Shown one piece after another: positions 35,170 through 44,161 of a stretch of 64,000 bases of DNA. The stretch covers positions 78,823-142,822 of the forward strand of contig NZ_LSHB01000011.1 of assembly GCF_001643375.1 (NCBI RefSeq). The letters are read 5' to 3'. This stretch comes from Chryseobacterium sp. FP211-J200 (GTDB lineage Bacteria; Bacteroidota; Bacteroidia; Flavobacteriales; Weeksellaceae). The position numbers were made by a program, and so were the translations under genes. Below the pieces are notes generated by a model that was given only the letters and a program-made list of their open reading frames with translations, did not search any database and had not been told where the DNA came from. How positions within the stretch are numbered: position 1 is the first letter of the stretch; every line of letters starts with the position of its first letter.

Positions 35170-36312
35170 TTATTTTTTCGAGATCGCTCTGGAAATCACG
35201 ATTTTCTGAATTTCAGAAGTTCCTTCGTAGATCTGGGTGATCTTCGCATCACGCATCATTCTTTCCACGTGATATTCTTTCACATAGCCGTAACCACCAT
35301 GGATCTGAACCGCTTCTATCGTCGTGTCCATCGCTACTTGAGACGCATACAATTTTGCCATTGCACCACTTTCTGAGATGTCTTTGCCTTCGTCTTTTTC
35401 AGCTGCCGCTTTGTAGATCAACATTCTTGCCGCCATAATGCTTACGTGCATATCTGCCAGTTTGAAAGCGATTGCCTGATGATTGATGATCTCTGTCCCG
35501 AAAGATTTTCTTTCCTTAGCATATTTCAGTGACAATTCGTACGCACCAGAAGCAATTCCCAAAGCCTGAGAAGCAATCCCGATTCTGCCTCCATTAAGAA
35601 CAGCCATTGCAAACGCGAATCCGAAACCGTCTTCACCAATTCTGTTTTCCTTAGGCACTTTCACGTCTGTGAACATCAAAGAATGTGTATCACTTCCTCT
35701 GATTCCCAATTTATCTTCTTTTTTTCCAACCTGAAAACCTTCCCAACCTCTTTCTACGATGAAAGCGTTGATCCCTTTATGTTTTTTCTCTGGATGCGTC
35801 TGCGCGATCACAACATAGTAAGTAGCGTTTCCACCATTCGTGATCCAGTTTTTGGTTCCATTTAATAAGTAATAATCACCTTTGTCTTCAGCTGTGGTTG
35901 ACTGAGATGTTGCATCAGAACCTGCTTCTGGTTCAGATAATGCAAATGCACCGATTACCTCTCCACTTGCAAGTGGTTTCAGATACTTCATTTTCTGTTC
36001 TTCGCTGGCAAATTTTTCTATCCCAGCGCAAACCAAAGAGTTGTTCACAGACATTACAACGGCAGCCGAAGCGTCAATTTTGGCAATTTCTTCCATTGCT
36101 AAAACGTAAGAGATACTATCCAAACCTGCTCCGCCATATTTCGGATCGACCATCATCCCCAAAAATCCCATCTCGCCCATCTTTTTCACGGCATCGTACG
36201 GAAATTTCTGTTCGTTATCTCTTTCGATAACACCTTGCAAAAGTTCTGCGTGTGCAAAATCCCTTGCGGCCTGTTGTATCATTTGTTGCTCTTCTGTAAG
36301 ATTGAAATCCAT
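35170..36312 (-). CDS. Acyl-CoA dehydrogenase (short/medium chain type)
   Basis: FAD-dependent oxidation of acyl-CoA to trans-2-enoyl-CoA, the first step of beta-oxidation. From the ATG at 36312 (MDFNLTEEQQMIQQAARDFA) the protein is 380 residues; an earlier Met adds 16 unlikely residues. Signature blocks are GAFALSEPEAGSDA, the FAD-binding WITNGG, GIASQALGIA and the catalytic Glu363 in QIYEGTSEIQ. It diverges from two acyl-CoA synthetase genes, so activation and oxidation of fatty acids are encoded back to back. Confidence 0.95.
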   Translation of the reverse strand: MDFNLTEEQQMIQQAARDFAHAELLQGVIERDNEQKFPYDAVKKMGEMGFLGMMVDPKYGGAGLDSISYVLAMEEIAKIDASAAVVMSVNNSLVCAGIEKFASEEQKMKYLKPLASGEVIGAFALSEPEAGSDATSQSTTAEDKGDYYLLNGTKNWITNGGNATYYVVIAQTHPEKKHKGINAFIVERGWEGFQVGKKEDKLGIRGSDTHSLMFTDVKVPKENRIGEDGFGFAFAMAVLNGGRIGIASQALGIASGAYELSLKYAKERKSFGTEIINHQAIAFKLADMHVSIMAARMLIYKAAAEKDEGKDISESGAMAKLYASQVAMDTTIEAVQIHGGYGYVKEYHVERMMRDAKITQIYEGTSEIQKIVISRAISKK

Positions 36313-36460
36313 AAGTCTTTTTATTATATTTTTCGTTCGTAAATATAAACTTTTTGACAAAAAATCAAAGGAAAATGCAGCATTTTGTTATCTGAGAAAA
36401 AAAAAATATATTTACGATAATGTAAACTCAATTTTAATTATATATTAACAACCATATCAT

Positions 36461-38227
36461 ATGAACGTTAAAAGAATATTTGATTTTTCTGCGCTGGCCT
36501 TAGAAAAATTTCCGAACGAAGACTGCCTCGTTACCAAAAAAAATGGAAAATGGATCAAAACTTCTACGATGGAATTCGTGAATCAGGGAAACAAGATCTC
36601 TCGCGGGCTTTTGAAATTGGGTATTAAACCTGGCGACAAAATCGGACTTGTCACTGCAAACAATATAACAGAATGGGCCATCATGGATCTGGGGATTTCT
36701 CAGATAGGTGTTGTAACGGTTCCGGTCTATCCTACGATCTCTGAGGAAGATTACATCTATATCTTCAATAATTCTGAGATAAAATATTGTTTTGTATCAG
36801 ACAAAGACCTCTATAAAAAACTTACAAGTGCAAAAGCTCAAATTCCTTCCTTGGTAGGTGTCTTTACCTTCGATGATATTGATGGCGCCCCTAACTGGAA
36901 TGAGATCTTGGACCTGGGCGAAAATGACCTAACACAGGATGAAGTGGATGATCTTGCAAAAGCCATCAATCCTGAAGATATCGCCACCATCATTTACACT
37001 TCGGGAACAACCGGAAAACCCAAAGGAGTTCCATTGACGCATAATAACCTTGTGGCCAATGTACTTGCTAGCACACCAAGAATCCCAAAAGATAAGAGTC
37101 TGGATTATAAAGAACTAAAAGCACTCAGTTTTCTTCCAATCTGTCACGTTTTCGAAAGGATGATATTTTACCTTTATCTAAGTAATGGAATCTCCATCTA
37201 TTTTGCAGAAAGCATCGAGAAGATCGGTGAAAATGTAAAGGAAGTAAAACCTCACTATATGACCGTTGTTCCAAGGTTGGTAGAAAAAGTTTATGATTCT
37301 ATCTACAATAAAGGAACGGCTGCTGGTGGACTGAAATCTAAAATTTTCCTTTGGTCACTTGGTATCGCAGAGAAATATGAGATTGAAAAACCTAGATCCT
37401 TCATGCACACGATCGCAGATAAATTGGTCTTCAAAAAATGGAGAGAAGGTCTAGGTGGAAATCTAATCACTTTGGTTTCTGGTTCAGCAGCATTGTCTAA
37501 ACGTTTGAATGTAATGTTTCACGCTGCTGGAATCCCCATTTTGGAAGGTTATGGATTGACAGAAACTTCGCCCGTTATTTCTGTTAACAGTTTCGGGAAA
37601 GTGAAAGCTGGATCCGTGGGAATCCCTCTCGAAAATGTAAAAGTGAGGATCGAGTCAGATGGTGAGATCGTTGTAAAAGGACCATCTGTCTTTGCAGGAT
37701 ACTATCAAGACGAAGAAAAAACCAACGAAGCTTTTACTAGTGACGGTTATTTCAAAACAGGCGACATCGGGATGTTGGACGAAGATAATTTCCTATTCAT
37801 TACCGATAGAAAGAAAGAAATGTTCAAAACATCTGGTGGAAAATTCATTGCGCCACAGGTGATAGAAAACTTAGCTAAGGCTTCGAAGTTCATCGAACAG
37901 ATCATGGTAGTCGGTGATGGTGAAAAAATGCCTTGCGCATTGGTTCAGCCTGACTTCAACTATACAAAGACGTGGGCAGAACTTCATAATGTGAAAATCT
38001 CTGATTCCCACAAAGAAATTGCTGCAAATCCTGCTGTAAAATCCCGAATAGAAAAGGAAATCGAAAACATGAACCAACATCTAGGCAAATGGGAACAAAT
38101 CAAAAAGATAGAACTGACGCCAAAAGTCTGGACCATAGACGATGGACTTCTAACACCTACTCTGAAACTAAAAAGAAAAGCGATCAAGGCAGAATTCCAA
38201 GATCTCTACGACAGAATGTACAAATAG
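36461..38227 (+). CDS. Long-chain acyl-CoA synthetase, AMP-forming (tandem copy 1)
   Basis: A 588-residue AMP-forming synthetase. The P-loop is YTSGTTGKPKGVPLTH (about residues 179-194), and the adenylate motifs are GYGLTETSPVISVNS, GYFKTGDIGMLDEDNFLFIT and the C-terminal LTPTLKLKRKAIK. A -7-like box TATATTTA lies near 36409. It is the first of two tandem paralogs, and divergent from the acyl-CoA dehydrogenase gene, so it probably feeds beta-oxidation. Confidence 0.94.
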   Translation: MNVKRIFDFSALALEKFPNEDCLVTKKNGKWIKTSTMEFVNQGNKISRGLLKLGIKPGDKIGLVTANNITEWAIMDLGISQIGVVTVPVYPTISEEDYIYIFNNSEIKYCFVSDKDLYKKLTSAKAQIPSLVGVFTFDDIDGAPNWNEILDLGENDLTQDEVDDLAKAINPEDIATIIYTSGTTGKPKGVPLTHNNLVANVLASTPRIPKDKSLDYKELKALSFLPICHVFERMIFYLYLSNGISIYFAESIEKIGENVKEVKPHYMTVVPRLVEKVYDSIYNKGTAAGGLKSKIFLWSLGIAEKYEIEKPRSFMHTIADKLVFKKWREGLGGNLITLVSGSAALSKRLNVMFHAAGIPILEGYGLTETSPVISVNSFGKVKAGSVGIPLENVKVRIESDGEIVVKGPSVFAGYYQDEEKTNEAFTSDGYFKTGDIGMLDEDNFLFITDRKKEMFKTSGGKFIAPQVIENLAKASKFIEQIMVVGDGEKMPCALVQPDFNYTKTWAELHNVKISDSHKEIAANPAVKSRIEKEIENMNQHLGKWEQIKKIELTPKVWTIDDGLLTPTLKLKRKAIKAEFQDLYDRMYK

Positions 38228-38230
38228 ATC

Positions 38231-38253
38231 AAAGCTATCCAATGGATAGCTTT
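38231..38253 (+). terminator. Rho-independent terminator between the two synthetase genes
   Basis: Arms AAAGCTATCC (38231-38240) and GGATAGCTTT (38244-38253) with a T-run. Together with the promoter box at 38294 it shows that the two paralogs are separate transcription units. Confidence 0.8.
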
Positions 38254-38293
38254 TTTTATAGAATTATTAACAGCAGCAAACTTAAGTTTTATT

Positions 38294-38301
38294 TATATTT
38301 G
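38294..38301 (+). promoter_or_regulatory. Putative -7 box TATATTTG for synthetase copy 2
   Basis: Exact TAnnTTTG match 23 bp before the ATG at 38325. An earlier in-frame ATG at 38304 would lie at or before the transcription start, so the later ATG is chosen. Confidence 0.5.
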
Positions 38302-38324
38302 CTTTGAACGTAAGTTATAAAACT

Positions 38325-40082
38325 ATGGAAGTAAAAAGGATTTTCGACATTCCTTATTATTCGAAAGCCAATTTCGAGAAAGATGATTTTGTCTGTGACA
38401 AGAGAAACGGAAAATGGGAAAAAGTGTCAACAGATCAATACATCGATATTACCAATCAGCTTTCCAGAGCACTTCTGAAATATGGATTGAAAAAAGGTGA
38501 TAAAATTGCGCTCATCACTTCTACCAATCGCGTGGAATGGTGTTTTTTCGACCAAGCTGCTTTACAGATAGGTTTGGTTACTGTTCCCATCTATCCATCA
38601 ATATCCAGTGAAGATTGTGTTTACAATCTTGAAAATTCTGACTCCAAAGTTTGTATCGTTTCGGATGAAAAGTTATTTGAGAAAATCAATTCAATCAAAG
38701 ATCAGCTTCCTGCTTTGAAAGAGATTTTAACGTTTGATGAAGTTTCTGGAGCAAAAAATTGGAAAGAACTCTTTGATCTGGGAAAAGAAAATGACAATCA
38801 AAAAGAAGTTGATGACATCAAAAATTCAATTTCTGAAGATGAATTGGCTTCTATCATTTATACTTCCGGAACAACTGGTAGACCGAAAGGTGTGATGCTA
38901 ACTCACAAAAATATCGTTTCCGATGTTCTTGGCTGTGAAGACAGAGTGCCGCACAAGGACTCCAAAAACAGAGCTTTGAGTTTCCTTCCGCTTTGTCACG
39001 TGTATGAAAGAATGATCCTTTATCTATTCACAACAAATGGAATCTCCATCTATTTCGCTGAAAGCAATGATAAGCTGAGCGAAAATCTTAAAGAAGTGAA
39101 ACCTCAATATTTGACCGTTGTTCCAAGAATGATTGAAAAAGTCTTTGACGCGATCAACAAAAAAGGAACAGAATCTGGCGGAATCAAGTCCAAAATATTC
39201 CTTTGGTCACTTAAGGTTGCTGAAAAATACAAAGTGGGAACTTCGAAGTCCCTTTCTCATATCATTGCAGACAAACTGGTTTTCAGCAAATGGAGAGAAG
39301 GTCTTGGTGGAAATCTAATCACTTTGGTTTCCGGTTCTGCGGCTCTTTCCAAACGATTGAACACGATGTTTCACGCGGCTGGAATTCCGATTCTTGAAGG
39401 TTATGGATTGACGGAAACTTCGCCCGTGATTGCCGTTAACAGTTTTGGTTACACCAAAATCGGTTCGGTTGGAAGACCTATTGAAAATATTGATGTCAAG
39501 ATCCAGGAAGATGGTGAAATCACGGTGAAAGGTCCTACAGTAACACAAGGTTATTATAAAGACGAAGAAAAGACCAAAGAAGCTTTTACGGACGACGGCT
39601 ATTTCAAAACGGGAGATATCGGAATGTTGGATGAGGATAATTTCCTTTTCATCACGGACAGAAAGAAAGAAATGTTCAAAACTTCCGGCGGAAAATATGT
39701 AGCACCTCAAGTCATCGAGAATTTAGCGAAAGCTTCACAATTCATTGAGCAGATCATGGTGGTTGGTGATGGTGAAAAAATGCCGACCGCATTAGTCCAA
39801 CCGGATTTTGAATATGCAAAAAATTGGGCTTCAAAAAATAAGATCAACATCGGAACTTCACCTGAAGAGATTGCCAGTTCCAAGGAACTGAAAGCTGAAA
39901 TCCAAAAAGAACTTGAAAAAATAAATGCACATCTCGGCAAATGGGAACAAGTCAAAAAAATTGAATTGACGCCTGAAGTCTGGACAGAAAATAATGGTTT
40001 GCTAACTCCTACTTTGAAATTGAAAAGGAAAGTTGTGAAAGAGCGATTCAATGATTTGTATGAGAAGCTTTATGATAGGTAA
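38325..40082 (+). CDS. Long-chain acyl-CoA synthetase, AMP-forming (tandem copy 2)
   Basis: A 585-residue paralog of the preceding synthetase. It starts MEVKRIFDIPYYSKANFEKD. The P-loop YTSGTTGRPKGVMLTH and the motifs GYGLTETSPVIAVNS and GYFKTGDIGMLDEDNFLFIT match the first copy closely; large blocks are identical, such as KWREGLGGNLITLVSGSAAL. It has its own promoter box and lies after a terminator, so the copies can be regulated separately. Substrate difference unknown. Confidence 0.94.
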   Translation: MEVKRIFDIPYYSKANFEKDDFVCDKRNGKWEKVSTDQYIDITNQLSRALLKYGLKKGDKIALITSTNRVEWCFFDQAALQIGLVTVPIYPSISSEDCVYNLENSDSKVCIVSDEKLFEKINSIKDQLPALKEILTFDEVSGAKNWKELFDLGKENDNQKEVDDIKNSISEDELASIIYTSGTTGRPKGVMLTHKNIVSDVLGCEDRVPHKDSKNRALSFLPLCHVYERMILYLFTTNGISIYFAESNDKLSENLKEVKPQYLTVVPRMIEKVFDAINKKGTESGGIKSKIFLWSLKVAEKYKVGTSKSLSHIIADKLVFSKWREGLGGNLITLVSGSAALSKRLNTMFHAAGIPILEGYGLTETSPVIAVNSFGYTKIGSVGRPIENIDVKIQEDGEITVKGPTVTQGYYKDEEKTKEAFTDDGYFKTGDIGMLDEDNFLFITDRKKEMFKTSGGKYVAPQVIENLAKASQFIEQIMVVGDGEKMPTALVQPDFEYAKNWASKNKINIGTSPEEIASSKELKAEIQKELEKINAHLGKWEQVKKIELTPEVWTENNGLLTPTLKLKRKVVKERFNDLYEKLYDR

Positions 40083-40108
40083 TCATCACCGAATTGGAAT
40101 GACACATT

Positions 40109-40279
40109 GCAGCCCGACTTATCTCATCTTTTTTATTTTTTATTTGAATCGATGAACCACTTCGTTAGGTTTGAGTGGAAATCCTTTTTTGCGGAGGGAA
40201 AAGCTAAGGTACAAAAAAGATTGACTTCGTCGAACCACTTCGTTAGGTTTGGGAACGGAAGGCGGAAATAGCTGCCCAA
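40109..40279 (+). ncRNA. Structured intergenic element, copy C, with two inserted 20-bp repeats
   Basis: Block order as in copy A: GCAGCCCGA, GTGGAAATCCTTTTTTGCGG, loop, GTACAAAAAAGATTGA, GGCGGAAATAGCTGCCC. The arms CTTTTTTG (40184-40191) and CAAAAAAG (40212-40219) can pair. Two perfect direct copies of GAACCACTTCGTTAGGTTTG (40154-40173 and 40232-40251) are inserted. Positions 40109-40174 are identical, inverted, to 23821-23886. Confidence 0.5.
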
Positions 40280-40291
40280 ATAATTAAATAA

Positions 40292-40528
40292 ATGAATATA
40301 ACCCGAACAGAATTAATAAAAATCTGCGACCGATTTCTTGAAGATAAGATCAGCAAAGAGGAAATGATCCATTTTGCAACATCGGTGATGTTTGATGATG
40401 AGGACAAGTATGAATGTGAGGATGAAATCGTGGAAGAAATCCTTTCTCAATGGGACAATGTTCACACGCAACATAAGATCAATAAAAGAAGCATCCAATT
40501 TTTGAGGGATAATCTTCTGAAAATTTAG
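40292..40528 (+). CDS. Small acidic hypothetical protein
   Basis: A 78-residue cytosolic protein (MNITRTELIKICDRFLEDKI) with an acidic middle stretch (FDDEDKYECEDEIVEEILSQ) and a basic C-terminus. It resembles small immunity-like or hypothetical proteins only in general character; no family recognised. It has its own terminator and lies 12 bp after structured element copy C. Function unknown. Confidence 0.65.
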   Translation: MNITRTELIKICDRFLEDKISKEEMIHFATSVMFDDEDKYECEDEIVEEILSQWDNVHTQHKINKRSIQFLRDNLLKI

Positions 40529-40533
40529 TCAAA

Positions 40534-40564
40534 AAAAAACGCTCCGAAACTCGAAGCGTTTTTT
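40534..40564. terminator. Bidirectional terminator
   Basis: Arms AAAAAACGCT (40534-40543) and AGCGTTTTTT (40555-40564) with inner CGA/TCG pairing, between convergent genes. Confidence 0.8.
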
Positions 40565-40759
40565 TTATTTTTTCTCTGCCAGTTTGCTCCACATATGGAG
40601 AATGTAAACGACAATGATTCCCAATATCCCAGCTGAGATAGAAAATATGAATTTCGTATTCTCATCGTCCATAAAACCCGCTTGCCAATCCAATGCATAT
40701 AGACTTACTGCAATTGAGAAGATAAAAACGGCCAAGAATACTTTATAAAATGTTTTCAT
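40565..40759 (-). CDS. Small membrane protein, two TM segments
   Basis: A 64-residue protein with hydrophobic stretches at about 3-22 and 33-56 and a lysine-rich C-terminus. It starts 12 bp after the stop of the MarC gene on the same strand and is probably cotranscribed with it. No family recognised; function unknown. Confidence 0.6.
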   Translation of the reverse strand: MKTFYKVFLAVFIFSIAVSLYALDWQAGFMDDENTKFIFSISAGILGIIVVYILHMWSKLAEKK

Positions 40760-40771
40760 TCTGATGAAATT

Positions 40772-41374
40772 TTAAAAATGAATATAGTTCTGAAATAGCT
40801 GTGCAAAGTTAGCTGTAAATAATTTAATAGAGATGGCCAAAAGGATAATTCCGAAAACTTTTTGCAAAACCTGAAGTGATCCTTCGCCTAGTTTTTTCTC
40901 TATCCATGGCGCTAATCTCAAAACAGCATAAACCAGGATCGTATTGAGGACAATTCCGCAAATGATATTGATATCGTGGTATTCTGCTCTTAGGGATAAA
41001 GTTGTGGTCAATGTTCCAGCTCCTGCGATCAATGGAAATGCAATTGGGACAATGGATGCAGCCTGAGGCTGATTTGTTTTATGGATCTCTATTCCCAGGA
41101 TCATTTCTATCGCGATGATGAAAATGACGAAAGCTCCTGCAATTGCAAAGGAATTAACATCTACGCCAATGAATTTCAGAATGTTATTCCCGATGAAAAG
41201 AAATGAGATCATCAAGATTCCGGCAACGATGGCTGCTTTCTCGGATTCGATTTTTCCAAATTTCTGACGCAACGAAACGATGATCGGAACCGATCCCAAA
41301 ATATCGATGACCGCAAACAATACCATAAAGGCCGTCATTGTTTCTTTGATAGAAAATTCTTCTAAAAATTCCAT
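40772..41374 (-). CDS. MarC family integral membrane protein (UPF0056)
   Basis: A 200-residue membrane protein with six TM segments. Family blocks are ETMTAFMVLFAVIDILGSVP at the N-terminus and SIVPIAFPLIAGAGTLTT in the middle. MarC proteins were once linked to multiple antibiotic resistance, but transport function has not been confirmed. A 64-residue membrane protein gene follows. Confidence 0.92.
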   Translation of the reverse strand: MEFLEEFSIKETMTAFMVLFAVIDILGSVPIIVSLRQKFGKIESEKAAIVAGILMISFLFIGNNILKFIGVDVNSFAIAGAFVIFIIAIEMILGIEIHKTNQPQAASIVPIAFPLIAGAGTLTTTLSLRAEYHDINIICGIVLNTILVYAVLRLAPWIEKKLGEGSLQVLQKVFGIILLAISIKLFTANFAQLFQNYIHF

Positions 41375-41425
41375 AACTTTGATTTTAAAGATTTCGCAAA
41401 AATATGAATAATTTTTGACAAATTA

Positions 41426-43162
41426 TTAAAGCTTACTATAGACTTCTTCTATTTCTTTTAAAATCTCGGACTGGTTCTCTTTGGAAGAATAGGGAGAATA
41501 TTTTTCGATATTGATTTTGGCTATCAGTTGGCTGAATTTTTCAGATTCCCTCAATCCTAAATTGGTTTTTAGATGGTCTTGAAAATTAAGCGAATATCTG
41601 GTTTTGGAATATTGATCAGCTTCTGCTTTCAACTCTTCGAATCCTTGAAAAAATCTGGAACTTTCTCCTGAATCGATCATTTTTTGTAAGTAGCCCAAAT
41701 GGGAATCCAGGTCAAAATGATTCTTATTCTTCAGCATTACTTCTGTCTCAGCGATGGTTACGATTGGTTTTGATGCTATATTTTTCTTTTCCAGGTCTTG
41801 TTTCTTTTTATCCTTGATCTTTTTATTGAAATAAAGGAACAACAGCGCTCCGAAGCCTACAATCAAAAGATTCCCTAGAATCACCATCCAACTCATCTTC
41901 TTATGTTCTTTGACCTTCAGTTTTTGAGTGCTTAAAACAGGAGAATCTACTTTCTCCAAAACATTGTTGGTGTACTCATTTACTTTTTGTAAGGTTGTTT
42001 TGGCGTTTGCTATATCTTGTGCATTCACAGCGTTTAATGCTAAAAATTTGGAACCCAATTCCACATACTTTTCTTCTTTTGGATCGAAGTAGGAAAAATC
42101 TTCCGTCGCAATTCTTAGATCACCTCTTTTCTTTGGGATGATGACGTATTGTGCTTCCACTTCACCTTCGATTCCATTCATTGTTGCAATAGAGCTATTA
42201 ATGATCTTCGGTTCAAAGATCTCATAATCAGGAGAAGGTAAGATCTTCGGAACAATTGCTGGTGAAAGATTTCCGTTGCCAGAAAGTTTAACAGAAATAT
42301 TGAAGGCTTTGTTGATCTCAAAATTCTCTTTTCCTTTGTCGATCATTTCAATCTTCACATCATATTTTCCAACTGCGTTATTGAAGTTTTCAGGCGCACC
42401 TTCGGGCATTCTTTTTACATTAAGCTTGGCTTTATTAGAAACCAGAACGTTTTTATGATTGGTAAATGGTACCTCCATAGGCGGAACCTCCATCACACCA
42501 GCAACTTTCGGGATGATCACGAACATTCCTACGACCTGTGCCGAGTAATCATTCTCAGAATCCTCTATCGATTCATCAAAGTTGGCAATAGAGCGGATGG
42601 CGATATTACGCGTAGGTTCAAACTTAGCGGGCTCCAGATGGCGAAAGTTCGAGATATTTCTAGAAAATGCTTTCAGTACAACTACAGCTGGCTCGTTTTT
42701 GTACACTTCCCTCTCTTCCAGCTGCATGTTGAGATACATGTTCTTAGCAGGATTACTGGTTGCCAAAGGTTTTTTCTCTGCTTCTTTTACAAAAACATCA
42801 ATAGGTTCTGTTTTGTACATTTTCCCATTGACCTTTACAAGGGCAGATCCAATTTTTACACTTCCTGTCTGCTTTGGAATCAATGAAAATTGATAGACCA
42901 TCTGGTTGATCCTGATCTTCTTTACAGGATCGATCAATGTATTTTGCTCTGAAGCAAAGTCATAATTGAATTTTGAAAAATCCGGCAGCTTAATAGGCGT
43001 TTCCTGGATCAAGTCCTCACCAAAGATCTCCAAGACTACCGTGAAGGTAATCGGAGTGTTCACACGGGCTTCCTGTGTATTGACCTCAGAGTAAAGATTT
43101 ACCTGAGCAAAGGAAAAAGCCGATGCTAATAGGAATAATATGTATAAATTTTTCTTTATCAT
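41426..43162 (-). CDS. batD: BatD family protein (aerotolerance-related)
   Basis: A 578-residue envelope protein with a signal peptide (cleavage after FSFAQ), beta-sandwich repeats (VNLYSEVNTQEARVNTPITF; RNISNFRHLEPAKFEP), one TM segment (about 444-464) and a charged cytoplasmic tail. This is the BatD architecture. Bat proteins usually form an operon with MoxR, DUF58 and vWA proteins BatA/BatB. Here the ATG directly follows the stop of the TPR gene (TAAATG), so BatC and BatD are coupled, but BatA/BatB are not adjacent. Confidence 0.88.
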   Translation of the reverse strand: MIKKNLYILFLLASAFSFAQVNLYSEVNTQEARVNTPITFTVVLEIFGEDLIQETPIKLPDFSKFNYDFASEQNTLIDPVKKIRINQMVYQFSLIPKQTGSVKIGSALVKVNGKMYKTEPIDVFVKEAEKKPLATSNPAKNMYLNMQLEEREVYKNEPAVVVLKAFSRNISNFRHLEPAKFEPTRNIAIRSIANFDESIEDSENDYSAQVVGMFVIIPKVAGVMEVPPMEVPFTNHKNVLVSNKAKLNVKRMPEGAPENFNNAVGKYDVKIEMIDKGKENFEINKAFNISVKLSGNGNLSPAIVPKILPSPDYEIFEPKIINSSIATMNGIEGEVEAQYVIIPKKRGDLRIATEDFSYFDPKEEKYVELGSKFLALNAVNAQDIANAKTTLQKVNEYTNNVLEKVDSPVLSTQKLKVKEHKKMSWMVILGNLLIVGFGALLFLYFNKKIKDKKKQDLEKKNIASKPIVTIAETEVMLKNKNHFDLDSHLGYLQKMIDSGESSRFFQGFEELKAEADQYSKTRYSLNFQDHLKTNLGLRESEKFSQLIAKINIEKYSPYSSKENQSEILKEIEEVYSKL

Positions 43163-43897
43163 TTACCAATCTTTCTCATTGCTTTGCGGCATAGAGTTAG
43201 ATTTTTTGTTTAAAATTCTTCTCGCAGTTTCCTTCTCTCTGTTTTCGATATCTTTCAGGATCTGTCTTTCTGCTTCTTTTGGAATATTATTTTCCTCTTT
43301 TTTTGGCTGATTGGGTTTACCTTGGTCTTTCCCTTTTTGGTCATCGCCTTTGCCGTCCTGCTGGTTTTTTTTCTGATTACCTTTATCAGAATCATCTTTG
43401 TTCTTCTGGTCTTGATCGCCGCCCTTCCCTTTGTTCTGTTTTTGCTTTTGCTGATCCTTTTTCTCTTTGTCTTTCAGCATGGCGATCTCATAGTTTTTAC
43501 GGATGGCTTCGTTATATGGATCTTGTTTCAGGGCTTGCTTGTAGTAATCTGCAGCTTTTTCAGGATTATTGGATTGTATAGAGACATTGCCCATGTTGTA
43601 CAGTGCCGCCGCTTTTTCATATTTGCTTTTGGTGTATTTTGCCGCTTTTTCGTATTCAGCGCTTGCCTCTTCGTACTTTTTGCTTTTGTAAAGCGCATTT
43701 CCCAAGTTGTAACGAGCAGTATAATTGCTGTTCTTTTCGGCAATTGCTTCCAGATATTTGCTTGAGGATGCATCATATTCCTTGGCATCAAATTTCTTAT
43801 TACCTTCGTAAACCAATGCATTGTAACTCTTCTGCGCAAAAAGAAATTGCGAAGAAATCATCATACAAATCAGGGTTAAAGTAGATTTAAAATTCAT
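43163..43897 (-). CDS. TPR protein, BatC-like
   Basis: A 244-residue protein with a signal peptide (to FLFAQ), about three tetratricopeptide repeats (SSKYLEAIAEKNSNYTARYN; EKAAKYTKSKYEKAAALYNM; ADYYKQALKQDPYNEAIRKN), then a long low-complexity Lys/Asp/Gln-rich tail and a basic C-terminus. The tail should extend from the repeats in the periplasm. This is the BatC component of Bacteroidota Bat operons. Its upstream neighbour is not batB but a 264-bp gap and an ABC transporter operon. Confidence 0.85.
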   Translation of the reverse strand: MNFKSTLTLICMMISSQFLFAQKSYNALVYEGNKKFDAKEYDASSSKYLEAIAEKNSNYTARYNLGNALYKSKKYEEASAEYEKAAKYTKSKYEKAAALYNMGNVSIQSNNPEKAADYYKQALKQDPYNEAIRKNYEIAMLKDKEKKDQQKQKQNKGKGGDQDQKNKDDSDKGNQKKNQQDGKGDDQKGKDQGKPNQPKKEENNIPKEAERQILKDIENREKETARRILNKKSNSMPQSNEKDW

Positions 43898-44161
43898 TGA
43901 TACAAAATTATCCGTTTTATTGTTAAAATCAACACTTTAAAAGTTAAAGTTGGGTTAAAAATGAGACTCGAAAAAACCTTTATTTAAGGCACTTTTTTAA
44001 CAATTAGATTACCAATTTAACATAATAAAACCACCAGAAATCATGCTAGTGGTTCTATAGATCAATGGAATCAATCAAATATTTAATTAAATTTAACTTT
44101 AATTAAACAAATATAACATATTGTATTTTAAATAACTAAATTAATTCACATAAAGTTAATT

